A DNA stretch of 64,000 nt, from positions 186,001-250,000 of the forward strand of contig JADNRV010000050.1 of the NCBI GenBank assembly GCA_015499995.1, in the 5' to 3' direction. Each line of letters starts with the position of its first letter. Within the stretch, counting starts at the first letter, position 1. This DNA comes from Flammula alnicola (lineage: Eukaryota > Basidiomycota > Agaricomycetes > Agaricales > Strophariaceae). This document shows positions 48,101 to 58,959 of this stretch, in pieces. The notes beneath the pieces are model-generated. The model was not told the DNA's origin. It searched no databases and saw only the letters and a program-made list of their open reading frames with translations. The translations under genes and the position numbers were made by a program.

Positions 48101-49864
48101 GCGGACTGGGTGGGGCGTGATGCCGAGAGTGGTCGAGCCAACCATTGCAAGATCGGAGTCTATCAACAACCAAGTTAAATATGTGCAGGCATCCCATCGA
48201 CATGATTTGGACATACCAGAAATTCAAATTCATAGCCGGCACTTCTGAGCTCCAGAAAATTAGATTTCAGCTCAATAACTGGGATTCGATGAAGGGCATT
48301 CAATTCCGAATCTGTAGAGTGACCAAAAAGGTAATATTTCCCAGTCTGGAACAGTGTCAATCAGATGATCGATGATCGATGAACGTGAACGTTGAACGTT
48401 GAATGTTTGAACTCCTCTCACGCACCTCTTCGTTCTGTCTCATGCGATAACAATCAACATGCTCCGTCTTTTGGAAGATAACCCATCGCATTGGCACAAC
48501 AAATTCACCACTTTTCAGTTGTGCAACCTCCTTGATGTAGAAATGCGATGCTTTGAATTTTTCCAGTCTGCCCACATCGGCGAGAGTTCATTGTAAGGGA
48601 CTTCATTCAACCATTTTTCAGCCTGCCATGATTCTGATACTGTTTCGCAAATCTCAGGATAGATCTGGATATGCTCGCGAACCAGGGATTTGCCCAATCC
48701 TGTATTTTGTATGAGTGAGTATGAGCATCACATCGCGCAGTCAGCGCTGCGATTTGTCAGGACGGACTCACAAGAGCGAGGAGTCTAGCGGGTGATTCAT
48801 GTAGAAATGGTTTCCCAAACTTGAGGTATGGTGTTCTGGATAGACTCTGACTTCTTTCACTGATTTTGATTGCAATTTTCGCAGAGCACTAAATGATGGA
48901 ACATCGGGCGTTCCACATTCGCGCATCACCCATATGATTGTTTTGAGGTGATCATCCGACAGGCGCAAACGTGGAAGATTATCCAGCAAGTCGAGCATGA
49001 ACATCTAGAATTCCTTTCAAAATCGATGAGCAGAAGGTAGACGAAACATTTCTCACAGTTTTCGAGCCATGAGGTGCCCACTGAGCTTCGTTGTCAAGTG
49101 AACTTCGGATTCCAGCAGTGGGTTTCTGTTGAATATCATCCTCATCACTGTCTTCATCGTCAAGACCTGTGGAAAGATATCAGTAAGTTACTTTAATTTG
49201 ACAAAATCTCAGGTTTACCCAAGCTTCTCGCTGCTCTTTCCAGATCTGTTATCATCAAGCTCTCGGTTTCTCCCTCTTCCTCGTCTGTGTCATCCGCAAA
49301 ATTCATGTTTCCAAATCTCTGAGTCGCTTTGAAGTATTCCAAATTCTCCAGATCATGCATAAGACGGGCATGAATCGGATCTGTGGGGATTTCCCCTGCT
49401 GAGAACATAATATCTTGGCCGTGGTCATCGACAAAGACTCCATTTTCCAGGCCAATGTATTCGAATGGGTTAGGTTCACCCAGGTGTGTTCTATCAGCAG
49501 TGTCTTTATCACCGTCTTGAGCCTGATATCGTTCTGCAAGAACCAATTCAGCTGGCGGCAAGCCTGCGGCCATCGACTGCTCTGTTTGGCCAGAACCGCC
49601 CATCAGGGTATGCATGCTGGCAACTGCGACCGAATGCTTTTGAGTATCGATATGTTTTTTCCTGTTCCTCCATGTAACAGAGACCGTCTTCTGGTGATAT
49701 TCGGTACAGAGATCGCAAATAACATGACCGATCTCGGTCTCGCAAGGTGAAAATCCAGGTTCCAAGTCTTTGAAGAATCAAAACTGGCTTATTAACTTCA
49801 TCCAGATTCAAAAAGTTCGAAATGACGTACCAGAATTTTGGACATTCGTCCGTATGGCTGGCAT
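45177..49864 (-). pseudogene. Large diverged DDE-transposase-like protein, frameshifted
   Basis: ATG 49864 (MPAIRTNVQNSD) splices to a Cys/His segment (CETEIGHVICDLCTEYHQ..HIDTQKH). Next is an acidic region, then NLPRLRLSDDHLKTIIWVMR. One-base breaks follow: near 48795 (FYMNHP to ARLLALDWANP), near 48690 (to LVREHIQIYPEICETVSESW) and near 48555 (WADWKNSKH to HFYIKEVAQLKSGEFVVPMR). Downstream blocks: RPAFVLRIMPWCDDVSGN, QYNPHVNLYMSNSSLPHQKL, DPHKDSPCEILHTYLLGEDK, SLIGKHFKALQQLAVFHLND, MNDIRRLGPAVLFSTEVFEC and SNHLAPSHDIAATISDMERF. The end is a basic/Gln-rich tail ending DFMHVD. Order and spacing recall CACTA/Plavaka-type transposases (Asp block, DPxH..LLG block, RRxGP..FE block). I infer that fold; it is not proven. 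Large Agaricomycete proteins of this kind are familiar to me as unannotated. Confidence 0.6.
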
Positions 49865-50048
49865 GTCTTTTATTCGAAATTTCACGCAAAATATTCTGTT
49901 CGCTGGATTGTGGACTTGACCGTTTTCGAGCTCAGCAGATTTGGAGCACGTGCAGGTTTGGTTGGTTTGCTTTCGAACTTCACTTCCTCTTCCATTTTCT
50001 TCTCGTTCTTACATTCTTTCTCTTCCTTCTTAATATATTTTAATCATC

Positions 50049-51346
50049 ATGCGCAGCTTGGATGAAATCCAGATTCCCTCCAGCCCAATTGCCCCACCGC
50101 CTGGAAGGGCTTCCTCGCCCACAGACTTGGATAATGTGCCAGCCGGTTCCGACTCGCCGACGCCAACTTCACCCCTCGGTGGCTTCTCTCACATGGAAAC
50201 TTTCCAACCTTTAAGCCCACCCAATTTCTCATTACCAGCGGGGTCGCGTAAACGCCCTGCCGAAGACTTGAACCAACTTGTTGAAGAAATTGTTAGGGAG
50301 AAGAAATTCAAACTGAACGACAAGAAGACTTTGTCCCAGTTTGCCGCAGTATGTTTTTCAAGATTACCATTATTACTCTCATCCTTCATACTGAAAAATT
50401 CACAGAAAAGTGATGCTGAGAAGACGCTTCTTCTCTTCTCCGAAGTTTTCGAATTGAAGAGTATGGTTTCGCGGCTTGCGCCGCCTGATGTTATTTTCAA
50501 CATTCCAAAAGCCTTAAGAGTAAGCACGTCCTCCTCCAACATTATGTACATTTGCTAAATTACAAATCCGTCATAGGCTTCCATCGATCAGACAGCAGCT
50601 AATACTCTTTTGGATTCCTCCCTGGCTGGTTACCTCGCTATTGCCATGAAGGTTGTAGAAGTACGGCCATTTTTCAAATGGGTATGACATGCCAGACCCT
50701 ATCTAACCCTCACTTATAACAGAACAGCATCAGCTCGGGATTGGCTTCAGAGATCAAAGAGAATAAGAACAGCTGGAATACTGTAAAGGGTCATATTCGA
50801 GGTCGTTTGACCGATTTTCGCTGCTTGATCAAAGGCGCTGTAAGTTGTCTTATTGCTCGACTGTTTCGGACAAGCTAACAACTTTATATCCATCAGCTAT
50901 TGGATTCGGTTTACGAACCCCTCTCGAAGAATGATTCGGAGGCTGAAAAAATGCGAATGCGTTTAGTCAAACCCTTGAACATTATGGAAGCCTCTCTCGC
51001 AGTGGCGTCTTTCCACAGAGGGACATTTGTCCCTGTTGATGTGGTCTTCTGTGCACGCATCGCATTTTTAGTGAGTGAATTAAAAAACTTTGCGAGATCA
51101 TAAGGTCAGAATCTGAACGACTTTTTAGAGAAATGTTCTTGTGACTTGCAATCCAGCCGATTATTGGAAGCAAGTGGATAAAGCCCTTGCGACCGCTCGG
51201 GAAACCCATAACACGGCTAAGAAGCTGTCAACGTGAGTATTTACGTTGCCAAATTCTCGATGTTACCTTTCATTAATCTTAAATTCAGGTATTTCACTGT
51301 CGTCCTCCAAGAAGACATGAAAGAATTCGGAGAGGTCACTATTTAG
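50049..51346 (+). CDS. Companion gene of the transposase-like protein, function unknown
   Basis: Divergent from the large gene with 184 bp between start codons. ATG 50049, MRSLDEIQIPSSPIAPPPGR, a Ser/Pro-rich N-terminus, then a Lys/Arg patch (EEIVREKKFKLNDKKTL), perhaps nuclear. Five or more introns. Helical body: KTLLLFSEVFELKSMVSRLA, GYLAIAMKVVE, WNTVKGHIRGRLTDFRCLIK, KPLNIMEASLAVASFHRGTF, VVFCARIAFLRNVLVTCNPA and DYWKQVDKALATARETHNTA. It ends VVLQEDMKEFGEVTI, TAG 51344-51346, roughly 300-330 aa. No frame breaks seen. I recall similar small genes beside the large family in other mushrooms, but could not check. Could be an accessory DNA-binding factor or an unrelated neighbour. Confidence 0.7.
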
Positions 51347-51899
51347 GCTTTCCAGTACTCATGCGGGACCCCACATCACAATCGGAGCTCGCAATCGGAG
51401 CCGTTCACTAATCAAGAATTTCATACCTCATCCACTCATTTAATGTCGCTCTTTCTCATGTCCATATTTTTCATGATTTTCTTATGCGCAACGCCATTCT
51501 CCATGTCGGCAGTAGATTTTACAGCATTCTAATATACCATGTGCATAGTTCAGGTCAATACATAATCATTTTGCTACGTATATTTTGCCTGAATCCAATG
51601 TGTGATAACCTGGTAACAGCAGGGAATATAGCTGCCACCATGTCGAACGGCAGGATATCTGGTGGGCATATCATCCCAAGACCACCAGCAGGTGGTCTTG
51701 ACAAGACGTCTCCGGCAGAGATCCTGGTGGTATAAGGATTATGCAATGACCAGGTGTTGTTGATTTTGTTCAACATGATGGCATCTCGCCACCTGACATC
51801 GCGTAAGAGGCCAGATGTCCGAGTTGTAACCTGATTATGACATCCCATCAAATTGGCGGTGTATTGACATAACACCTGCGTTCCGAGAGTCAGCTGAAG
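51347..51899. other. Intergenic with hairpin and short direct repeat
   Basis: Holds a 10-bp perfect hairpin (51677-51700) flanked by a direct-repeat pair of CGGCAGGATATCTGGTGGG type (near 51649 and 51710). Otherwise no gene. Confidence 0.45.
51677..51700. repeat. Perfect 10-bp hairpin
   Basis: CAAGACCACC, four-base loop AGCA, GGTGGTCTTG. Confidence 0.9.
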
Positions 51900-52953
51900 A
51901 TGGATACTGATACAACATCAAATTTTAGAGAAGCGTTCGCGAGAGCAAAACATATCATCGTCATCGCTGGTGCTGGCCTTTCAGCAGCTTCAGGTGCGAA
52001 ATTTATTTGATTCAATGCCCCTCTATTTCATGAAAGCGTTTCAGGCATACCAACTTTCAGAGATGGAGGCGGAATGTGGCGATCCCTAGACGCCACCAGC
52101 CTCGCCACTCCAGAGGCATTCGAAGAAAATCCGTCGCTCGTGTGGCAATTCTATCACTACCGTCGTCGAAAGTAGGTTATATTTTGACATTCAAGATATC
52201 AAAATATTTAATCGCGCCTCATAGAGCATTAGAGGCGCAGCCCAACGTGGCACATAAGATTTTGGCCAAGCTCGCCATACCTAGTCTGCTCAAAACTGTC
52301 GCTCCCGCGGCCCAGTCATTCGTTATTATAACCCAGAACGTAGACAGGCTCTCAGTTAGAGCGGCCGACGACCTCAAAAGTGAATTATCTCAGCAGAACC
52401 TCGAAGGCCCCGAAAATCGCGCTCGCAAAGGCTCTCTTCTCCAGATGCACGGAAAGCTCTTCGAGGTTCAGTGCACCAAATGTGACTGGAGTGCGGAAGA
52501 CTTCTCGAATCCTCTCTGTCCGGCTCTGGGCGAAGCTGAAGAGGACATCCAGAACTACACTGATGCTGGCTCGAAGAATCACGATATCCCTTTGGATCAG
52601 CTACCGCGCTGTCCCAAATGCCAGGAGCTTGCCAGGCCCGGCGTCGTGTGGTTTGGCGAGAAGCCATATCATCTTGAAGAGATCAACTTGCTTGTTTTCA
52701 AGGCTGACATGTGTCTCGTTATTGGGACTTCTTCGACAGTATGCATCCTACGTTTCTATCATTCGCGGGCAATCTGACCCTAGAAACTCAGGTCCATCCA
52801 GCTGCTGGGTATGCTTATCGTGTTCAGCGCCGTAAAGGGCATGTTGCTGTGTTCAACCTTGATCCCAGTGAAAAAGATGAGAACGCTAACTCCGTATTCC
52901 GTGGAGGTTGTGAGGAAGTCCTACCACATGTATTCCCCGAGCTCGTGGATTGA
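51900..52953 (+). CDS. SIRT5-type NAD-dependent protein deacylase
   Basis: Class III sirtuin; removes acyl groups from lysine using NAD+. Start ATG 51900 ([20 protein letters not shown]). NAD-binding [11 protein letters not shown], then [20 protein letters not shown] after an intron. The segment [11 protein letters not shown] contains Tyr-X-X-Arg, the pair that in human SIRT5 recognises succinyl/malonyl groups. Next, [19 protein letters not shown] with the usual TQN, catalytic His in [11 protein letters not shown], and a Zn site of CTKCDWS and CPKCQ. Then [19 protein letters not shown] and VIGTSSTV. The last exon reads [40 protein letters not shown] and ends VFPELVD. Complete and open. A mitochondrial or cytosolic site cannot be told; no clear targeting peptide. 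Confidence 0.92.
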
Positions 52954-53203
52954 TGAATGTCCTTGTCAGTTGTTGTCTGTCTTGGTTCCCTGTAACTCCT
53001 TTGTGAAAAAACATCTTTTTGAACAATCATTTGTTGGCTATTTTTTTGTGGCGATATCGAAGCTTTCTTTCAAATCAGAACAATCTTGCCACCACCTTCA
53101 TTATTGTGTTTGGGGGTACCTTCCTATCAAGGCTTTCTTTCAACACTTGGCTTGCTCCGTTTCGAGTCAGAATAACAGATTGCCACACCCAAATGATCTG
53201 CCA

Positions 53204-53212
53204 TCTTTCGGT
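53204..53212. repeat. Left 9-bp target-site duplication
   Basis: TCTTTCGGT, identical to 53798-53806. Confidence 0.88.
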
Positions 53213-53797
53213 GGATAATTCTATTTGGAAACCCGGGTTGTTGGCTTTTAGCGAGAAACCCCTCTAAATAAGGCAATAATCCCCGACGTCACGAGACTTT
53301 CCGCCGTACTAGCTCCGGTCCACCATCAGCGGCATTGTCGGCGGCACGCTCAGTAGTCGCAACTGTCCTTGCTGTCGCGGAAATTGAGCCAACAGCAAGT
53401 TTGAATCAACGTAGACTACCTTTAAAATCAAAATAATAATGATTCACTTGAACAATATTCAACCTTTTACCACGTTCTGCATCTTCTGAATGCTCTCCGA
53501 CCCAGCTTGCTCGATGATCATCAGAGGCAAGCATGTTGCTGTAGAATTCAAAATCCTTGTATTTTGAGAATATTCCTTCTATTTTATTCTTCATAAATAC
53601 CTCAAAATAAGCGCACAAAAATCTTGTTTCACCGTCGACAAGAGCGAGGACTGTCGCGAGTTGAGCGTGCCGCCCACTTGCCGTTGATGGGGGACGGAGC
53701 CTCGGCAGGAGGTCTCGTGATGTCAGGGATTATTGCCTTATTTAGAGGGGTTGCTCGGCTAAAAGCCAACAACCCGGGTTTCCAAATAGAATTATCC
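53213..53797. mobile_element. MULE-like MITE with about 165-bp inverted repeats and 9-bp target duplication
   Basis: Left end GGATAATTCTATTTGGAAAC and right end GTTTCCAAATAGAATTATCC are exact inverse copies. The arms continue with few mismatches to about 53382 and 53632 (for example CCTCTAAATAAGGCAATAAT in both). The element is flanked by identical TCTTTCGGT (53204-53212 and 53798-53806). Long arms plus a 9-bp duplication are characteristic of Mutator-like elements. No transposase inside, so non-autonomous. The perfect duplication suggests a recent insertion. Confidence 0.88.
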
Positions 53798-53806
53798 TCT
53801 TTCGGT
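53798..53806. repeat. Right 9-bp target-site duplication
   Basis: TCTTTCGGT, identical to 53204-53212. Confidence 0.88.
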
Positions 53807-54159
53807 AGATCAAAATGTCTTCCTCATGTCAATGTACTATCCCGATCCTGCCACCAGACCCAAACTTGCTATTGGTGGCATGTGAGTGTGAACTTGGGTC
53901 ATTCCTTTTCAGCTTTTCTGTCGCTTTTGCGACTGTCTTAAGCAGGTCTGGAGAAGACTCGGAAGGAGGCAGCGGGTGTGAGCAGGAAAACCCGGATGGA
54001 TTGGAGGTGGGAAGTGTACATAGCTACGACATGAAAACTAGTTTCTATATACTGTCTACGAATATAATTTAAAAAAAAAGAGCACATTCAAAGGAAATAA
54101 ATTAGGTTGCGATAAAGATGTCAGCTGTATTCATCATAAGGTCATCGAGGTCATTATCA

Positions 54160-55199
54160 TTATGAAGGCCAGGCTTTCTCGGAGACCTGACTCCATACAG
54201 TCTCGTAGTCGAGGCCTTCTCGCGCAAATTGATCGACCATTGCCTGGTATGATTTGGGAGATGTTGATCGTTCGGTAATCTCACTCGAGGACGAGTGCGA
54301 GATCATGTCTTCCCAAATCGCTAACAATCCATCTTTGCCCGACTGAGCCAGGAATGTCTATTAAAAATATTATTAGACAGGGACCAAGTAGCAGAAGCTG
54401 TCGGCAAACTCACTTTGAACACGGCAACCTCTTGCTGGTCCGTCATAATCTCGTGCATCCTCCACAGCTCGCAGACGGTCCACACGCCTTCGGAGTTCTG
54501 CTTCCAAATGGAAAACTCTAAGGATTCTTCGTCAATTTCGCCAGCAGAGATGCTTCGCAATGCGTCAAAAACAGCACTGTACTCGACCGTCCAATATTCT
54601 AATGACAGGATGGCACTGGTGTTGGAATAAAGAAATTTTGGGTTGATTGCTCGAATGGCAGTGCGCCAGTATTGTTCCATGCATTGATCCTCTGTGGAGT
54701 GGCTCTTGCGATCGTTGTTGTTCAGCGTCGAGGTTGGTGCGGGTGGTTTTCGGATGATGACTTCAGACGGGCGGAATCCGTACATGATACGGAGACGGCA
54801 CTCGCCAAAAAAGAAAGGAATTGTAGTCGATCGTAGGAGTATAATAATTGCAGAGGCGATGACGGTGCTTTGGATAGCCCAGACCACAAATTTGGTCCGG
54901 AGTGGCAAAGTGCCCATGAAATTGAAGTCATGGATAAACGAGAGCATGGCAACGCATAGGACGAATAACAGGATGGCCACGTTCAAGGCAAGCGCTTTGA
55001 TAAATGTAACCCTAGGGCTTTATAATGAGCACCTGTCGTGTTGGAAAGAAAGATCACGGTACCTCTTAACTGCGACAGGAGATCTATCCAGACGAGTTAT
55101 GAAGCCACTTCGAAGTGGGTCATCATGTCGGGAAAGAAAATCGGCCAAAAGGGAGCTACGAGGTAACTGCTTGAACCTAGAGAATGCTGTAGACTTCAT
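54160..55199 (-). CDS. Two-TM membrane protein of unknown function
   Basis: Start ATG 55199 (MKSTAFSRFKQLPRSSLLAD), basic N-terminus, then an intron to VTFIKALAL. Two hydrophobic helices follow: LNVAILLFVLCVAMLSFIH and VVWAIQSTVIASAIIILL. A long soluble part comes next: LRIMYGFRPSEVIIRKPPAP, MEQYWRTAIRAINPKFLYSN, TSAILSLEYWTVEYSAVFDA, SISAGEIDEESLEFSIWKQN and WRMHEIMTDQQEVAVFK. After another intron (about 54357-54412) it reads TFLAQSGKDGLLAIWEDMIS and ends VWSQVSEKAWPS, TAA 54160-54162. About 310 aa. I do not recognise the family; topology suggests an organelle or ER membrane protein with a large cytosolic or luminal domain. Confidence 0.75.
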
Positions 55200-55538
55200 T
55201 GCAGATGCAAGGATTCAGAAGAGGAAGCTGAATAGGAAAGACCGGCTGTCCCTGAGGTTTTCCCCGCTGGGGTAGAAGTAGAAAGAGAAAGAGTTGGCGT
55301 CTCGACTTCTGGTTGCTTCATACTTGTACTAAGTTAGCGTTCGGTGATTGAAACGTTGCTTTGAGTTAAAAACAAGGACAGACTACACAATAGAGTGATG
55401 GGTCAAGCAAGGCCGATGGTCACAAGTCACATTCTGTTACAGTCACCATGGCCATTTCTGGCGACGGCGTGTGGGCAGACTCAAGAAACTAAGTGCTAGA
55501 AACCATACTACTTTCCTCGAGGGGCCGAGCAGCGGAAG
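55200..55538. promoter_or_regulatory. Divergent promoter region
   Basis: 339 bp between the two-TM protein gene and gamma-adaptin, which are head to head. No specific site recognised. Confidence 0.4.
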
Positions 55539-58500
55539 ATGGTCTATCACAACTTAAAGGGTAAGAATAAAAATTTGGAGTGTTCAAAAGACGTGCTGAT
55601 TTCCTTGTTAGCCCTTATCAAGGGCATCCGGTCATGCAAGGTTCTTGGGCGCCCTTTTAGCCATAATGAATACCTGAAATCTGATTCATCTTCAATATCC
55701 AATAGACCGTGGCGGATGAACGCGCTCTTATTCAACAAGAATCTGCTGCGATACGGGCATCCTTTCGAGAGGAGGACTCATTTCAGCGGCATAACAACAT
55801 CGCGAAGCTTCTGTACATCCATATGCTGGGTTCACCCGCCCACTTCGGCCAGATCGAATGCTTGAAACTTGTTGCGAGTCCTCGATTTTCGGACAAGCGT
55901 CTAGGGTACCTAGGGATTATGCTGTTGTTGGACGAGAATCAGGAGGTTTTGACGTTGGTTACCAACTCTCTCAAAAAGTGAGTTTATCTCGCAAGCGCAT
56001 CCACGTCAAACTGAAGTAATCTATTTTCTTATTAGCGACATGAACCATTCTAATATGTATGCCGTGGGACTTGCGCTCTGTACATTCGCCAACATCGCGT
56101 CCGAGGAGATGTCCCGCGATCTCGCCAATGAAATAGAGAAACTCCTTGGTTCGAGTAACACCTACATCCGCAAAAAGGTTGAACCATTTATCTCAATGTG
56201 CTCATAAGTTGCGATTAACGTACGTGTTTTAGGCTGCACTCTGTGCTTTGCGAGTGGTCAAGAAGGTTCCAGACATTGCGGACCACTTCACTGCCAAAGC
56301 CAAGAACCTCTTGACAGATCGGAATCACGGTGTGCTACTTACTGCAATTACGCTCGTCACCGAGATGTGCCAAATCGACACCGCACTTCTGGACGAATTC
56401 AGAAGTGTACGTGATTCTATCTTCTCAATGTAAATCAGTCATAAACAACCATCTAGGCCGTTCCTCTGCTCGTTCGTAACCTGAAATCGTTGGTGACAAC
56501 GGGATACAGCCCAGAGCACGATGTTTCTGGTATCACAGATCCTTTCCTGCAGGTGAAAATCTTGCGCCTACTACGTCTGTTGGGCAATGGAGATGAGCAA
56601 GCAAGTGAGACGATGAACGACATCTTGGCACAAGTGAGTTTCGCGGTGTTTGCTGAGCATTTCAATGATCATCTAATCATCCATCTCAAGGTTGCGACGA
56701 ACACTGACTCTTCGAAGAACGTTGGGAACTCTATATTGTACGAAACAGTCTTGACGGTTTTGGACATTGAGGCGGATACTGGCCTGCGGGTAATGGCCAT
56801 CAACATTCTCGGAAAGTTCTTGAGCAACAAGGATAATAATATCCGGTGCGTTGCATCTCTGTGTACCGTAAAACGTTATTGACTTTTCGATTCTTCCAGA
56901 TATGTTGCCCTCAATACCCTGAACAAGGTTGTTTCGATGGACACCAACGCCGTTCAACGCCATCGAAACATCATTCTTGATTGTTTGCGAGATGGAGATA
57001 TTTCTATCCGTCGTCGTGCCCTCGAACTTTCATATGCTCTAATTAATGAGCAGAACGTCCGTATACTTATCCGAGAATTGCTGGCATTCCTCGAAGTGGC
57101 GGATGATGAATTCAAGCTTGGGTTAACAACACAAATATGTCTCGCGGCAGAACGATATGCACCCAATAAGCGTTGGCACATTGACACTGTTCTGCGGGTT
57201 TTGAAGCTGGTTTGTTCTCCATTTTGTTTTTACTCTGAAGTTACTGACCATTCTTTTCTCATAGGCTGGCAACTTTGTGCGCGAGGAAATCCTGTCGGCT
57301 TTCATTCGACTTGTCGCTTACACACCTGAGCTACAAGCTTACACGGCCTCCAAGCTATACCTTGCTCTCAAATCGGACATATCACAAGAGTCATTGACTT
57401 TGGCAGCGACATGGATTCTTGGCGAGTACAGTGACATCATCGTGCAAAGCGGTGTCGTGGACGAAGATCAAACTATCGTGGTACGCAGCATTTTCGTTGC
57501 AAATTGAACTAGCACCTAATTACCTTTGTCCTCTCAGATCACCGACAAGGATTTGATCGATCTCGTCCTATCCATTTTGGACTCGCCATATGCCAACTAC
57601 CTCATCCGCCAGTTCGTGCTCGCCGCCGTGACTAAAATCGCCGCCCGCAGCACGACGTCCGTGCCTGAGCAGGATCGTATCGCTGAGGTTCTCGCGACGT
57701 ACACCAGCAGCCCAGAGCTAGAGCTGCAGCAGCGCGCGGTGGAGTTTGCGAGCCTGTTCACCTTGGGCGAAACAAGGATTGGTGTTCTGGAGCAGATGCC
57801 TCCTCCAGAGCTCAAAGCTACTGTTATGGGTGTTGGTAAGTGTCGGTGTCTTCTGGTCCTGTGGTTGTTGATATTTATTTCTTGTTTCAGTTAGTGAGAG
57901 GAAGCCCGTTGGATCTACGAAAGGCAAAGAGGTATGCATTTTTTTTCAGGTTTCCCTGCAATTCTTAATATTCAATTCGTCATCCGTAGGCCGATCTTCT
58001 TGGTGATGAGGTTCCGCCAACGCCAGGTGGCGCTGTCAACAATCAACCGGCTGCATCTGCCCAGTCAAATCAAGATCTCCTCGCCGAAATCTTCGGTTCA
58101 TCGTCCTCGACGACCGGCGCTTCTCCTCCTCCAGCATCACAGCAGCGTTCTACAGTCGACGACATCATGGGCTTGTTTGGTAACACTTCGTCACCAGGAA
58201 TCCAGACACCTCATCCCTCCGCTATGCCGCCTTCCTATGCTGCGACTCCTACGTCGGCATTCCCACCAACGCAAGCAGCGGCGCCTCCTACTCCTGCCGT
58301 TCCTCCCCAACAGCGTCTCACGGCGTATTCTGCCTATGATAAGAACGATCTCAAGATCACACTCACGCCGCAGACGTCGCCCACAAAGCCTGGTGTGGTG
58401 ATGATTTTGGCTCGCTTCCAAGTGTCAGGCGGCGAGGCGGCGACTGGCCTGAGCTTCCAGGCTGCAGTACCCAAGGTGGAGACTTTCAATCTTAGCTACG

Positions 58501-58786
58501 AACTACTTACTGATTAAGTTGCTTTTCATAGTCGCAACAACTGCAAATGTTGCCCATGTCCAATCCTAATATCAATCCGGGTGCTGTTGAGACGCAGCAA
58601 ATGCGAGTCGTAGCCCCTGTTGGAGTGAGTCATCCCTCTAGTTTAATTGAAAGTCTCCTTTCTGACCTTCTTCAGAGCAACGTCCGCCTACGTCTACGAA
58701 TAGCATACTCCATTGCAGGTCAAAACTTCCAGGAGCAAGTAGACTTTGCAAGCTTCCCACCTGGTCTTACGGGCACACCGTCATGA
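55539..58786 (+). CDS. APL4: AP-1 adaptor complex gamma subunit (gamma-adaptin)
   Basis: Large subunit of the clathrin adaptor AP-1, sorting cargo between trans-Golgi and endosomes. Start ATG 55539 (MVYHNLK), spliced to [10 protein letters not shown] and then [19 protein letters not shown], the classic adaptin N-terminus. The trunk follows: [61 protein letters not shown] Pro/Ala/Ser hinge carries acidic-Leu motifs ([15 protein letters not shown], clathrin-box-like). The C-terminal ear starts [19 protein letters not shown] and ends [19 protein letters not shown] 58784-58786. About 850 aa, right for the family, with roughly fourteen short introns. Complete and unbroken. Confidence 0.95.
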
Positions 58787-58959
58787 TCAAGAGCCGGCTG
58801 AATAGATGTGTAACTCTTGTGGTCATGTAATCAGCATTTTCTTCACTCAGTTTCCGCTATTCTTGATCATTAATTTCAATAAACTCAAATCATAATATGG
58901 ATTTCTGTGGATGGAATATACATACAAAGGTGAAAAAGTAAAAGCATAAAAAGCGCAGA

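Larger units (their letters stand above)
52954..54159. other. Intergenic, filled mostly by an inverted-repeat element
   Basis: 3' flank of the sirtuin gene, the element at 53213-53797, and an 85-codon plus-strand frame (53815-54072) that overlaps the right target-site flank. That frame is Ser/Cys-rich with no family signal, and I do not call it a gene. Confidence 0.5.

Noticed and set aside
48361..48405. GATCGATGATCGATGAACGTGAACG-like short repeats
   Set aside because: Simple slippage-type repetition in a presumed intron of the decayed large gene; no further structure.
45005..51785. Shared 12-mer GATGCCATCATG near 45010 and, inverted, near 51775, as possible ends of the two-gene unit
   Set aside because: Match does not extend beyond 12 bases and could occur by chance between two intergenic regions. 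Kept only as a lead.
53815..54072. 85-codon plus-strand ORF beside the 9-bp-TSD element
   Set aside because: Begins just after the target duplication, unusual Ser/Cys composition, no homologous feel, no splice structure.
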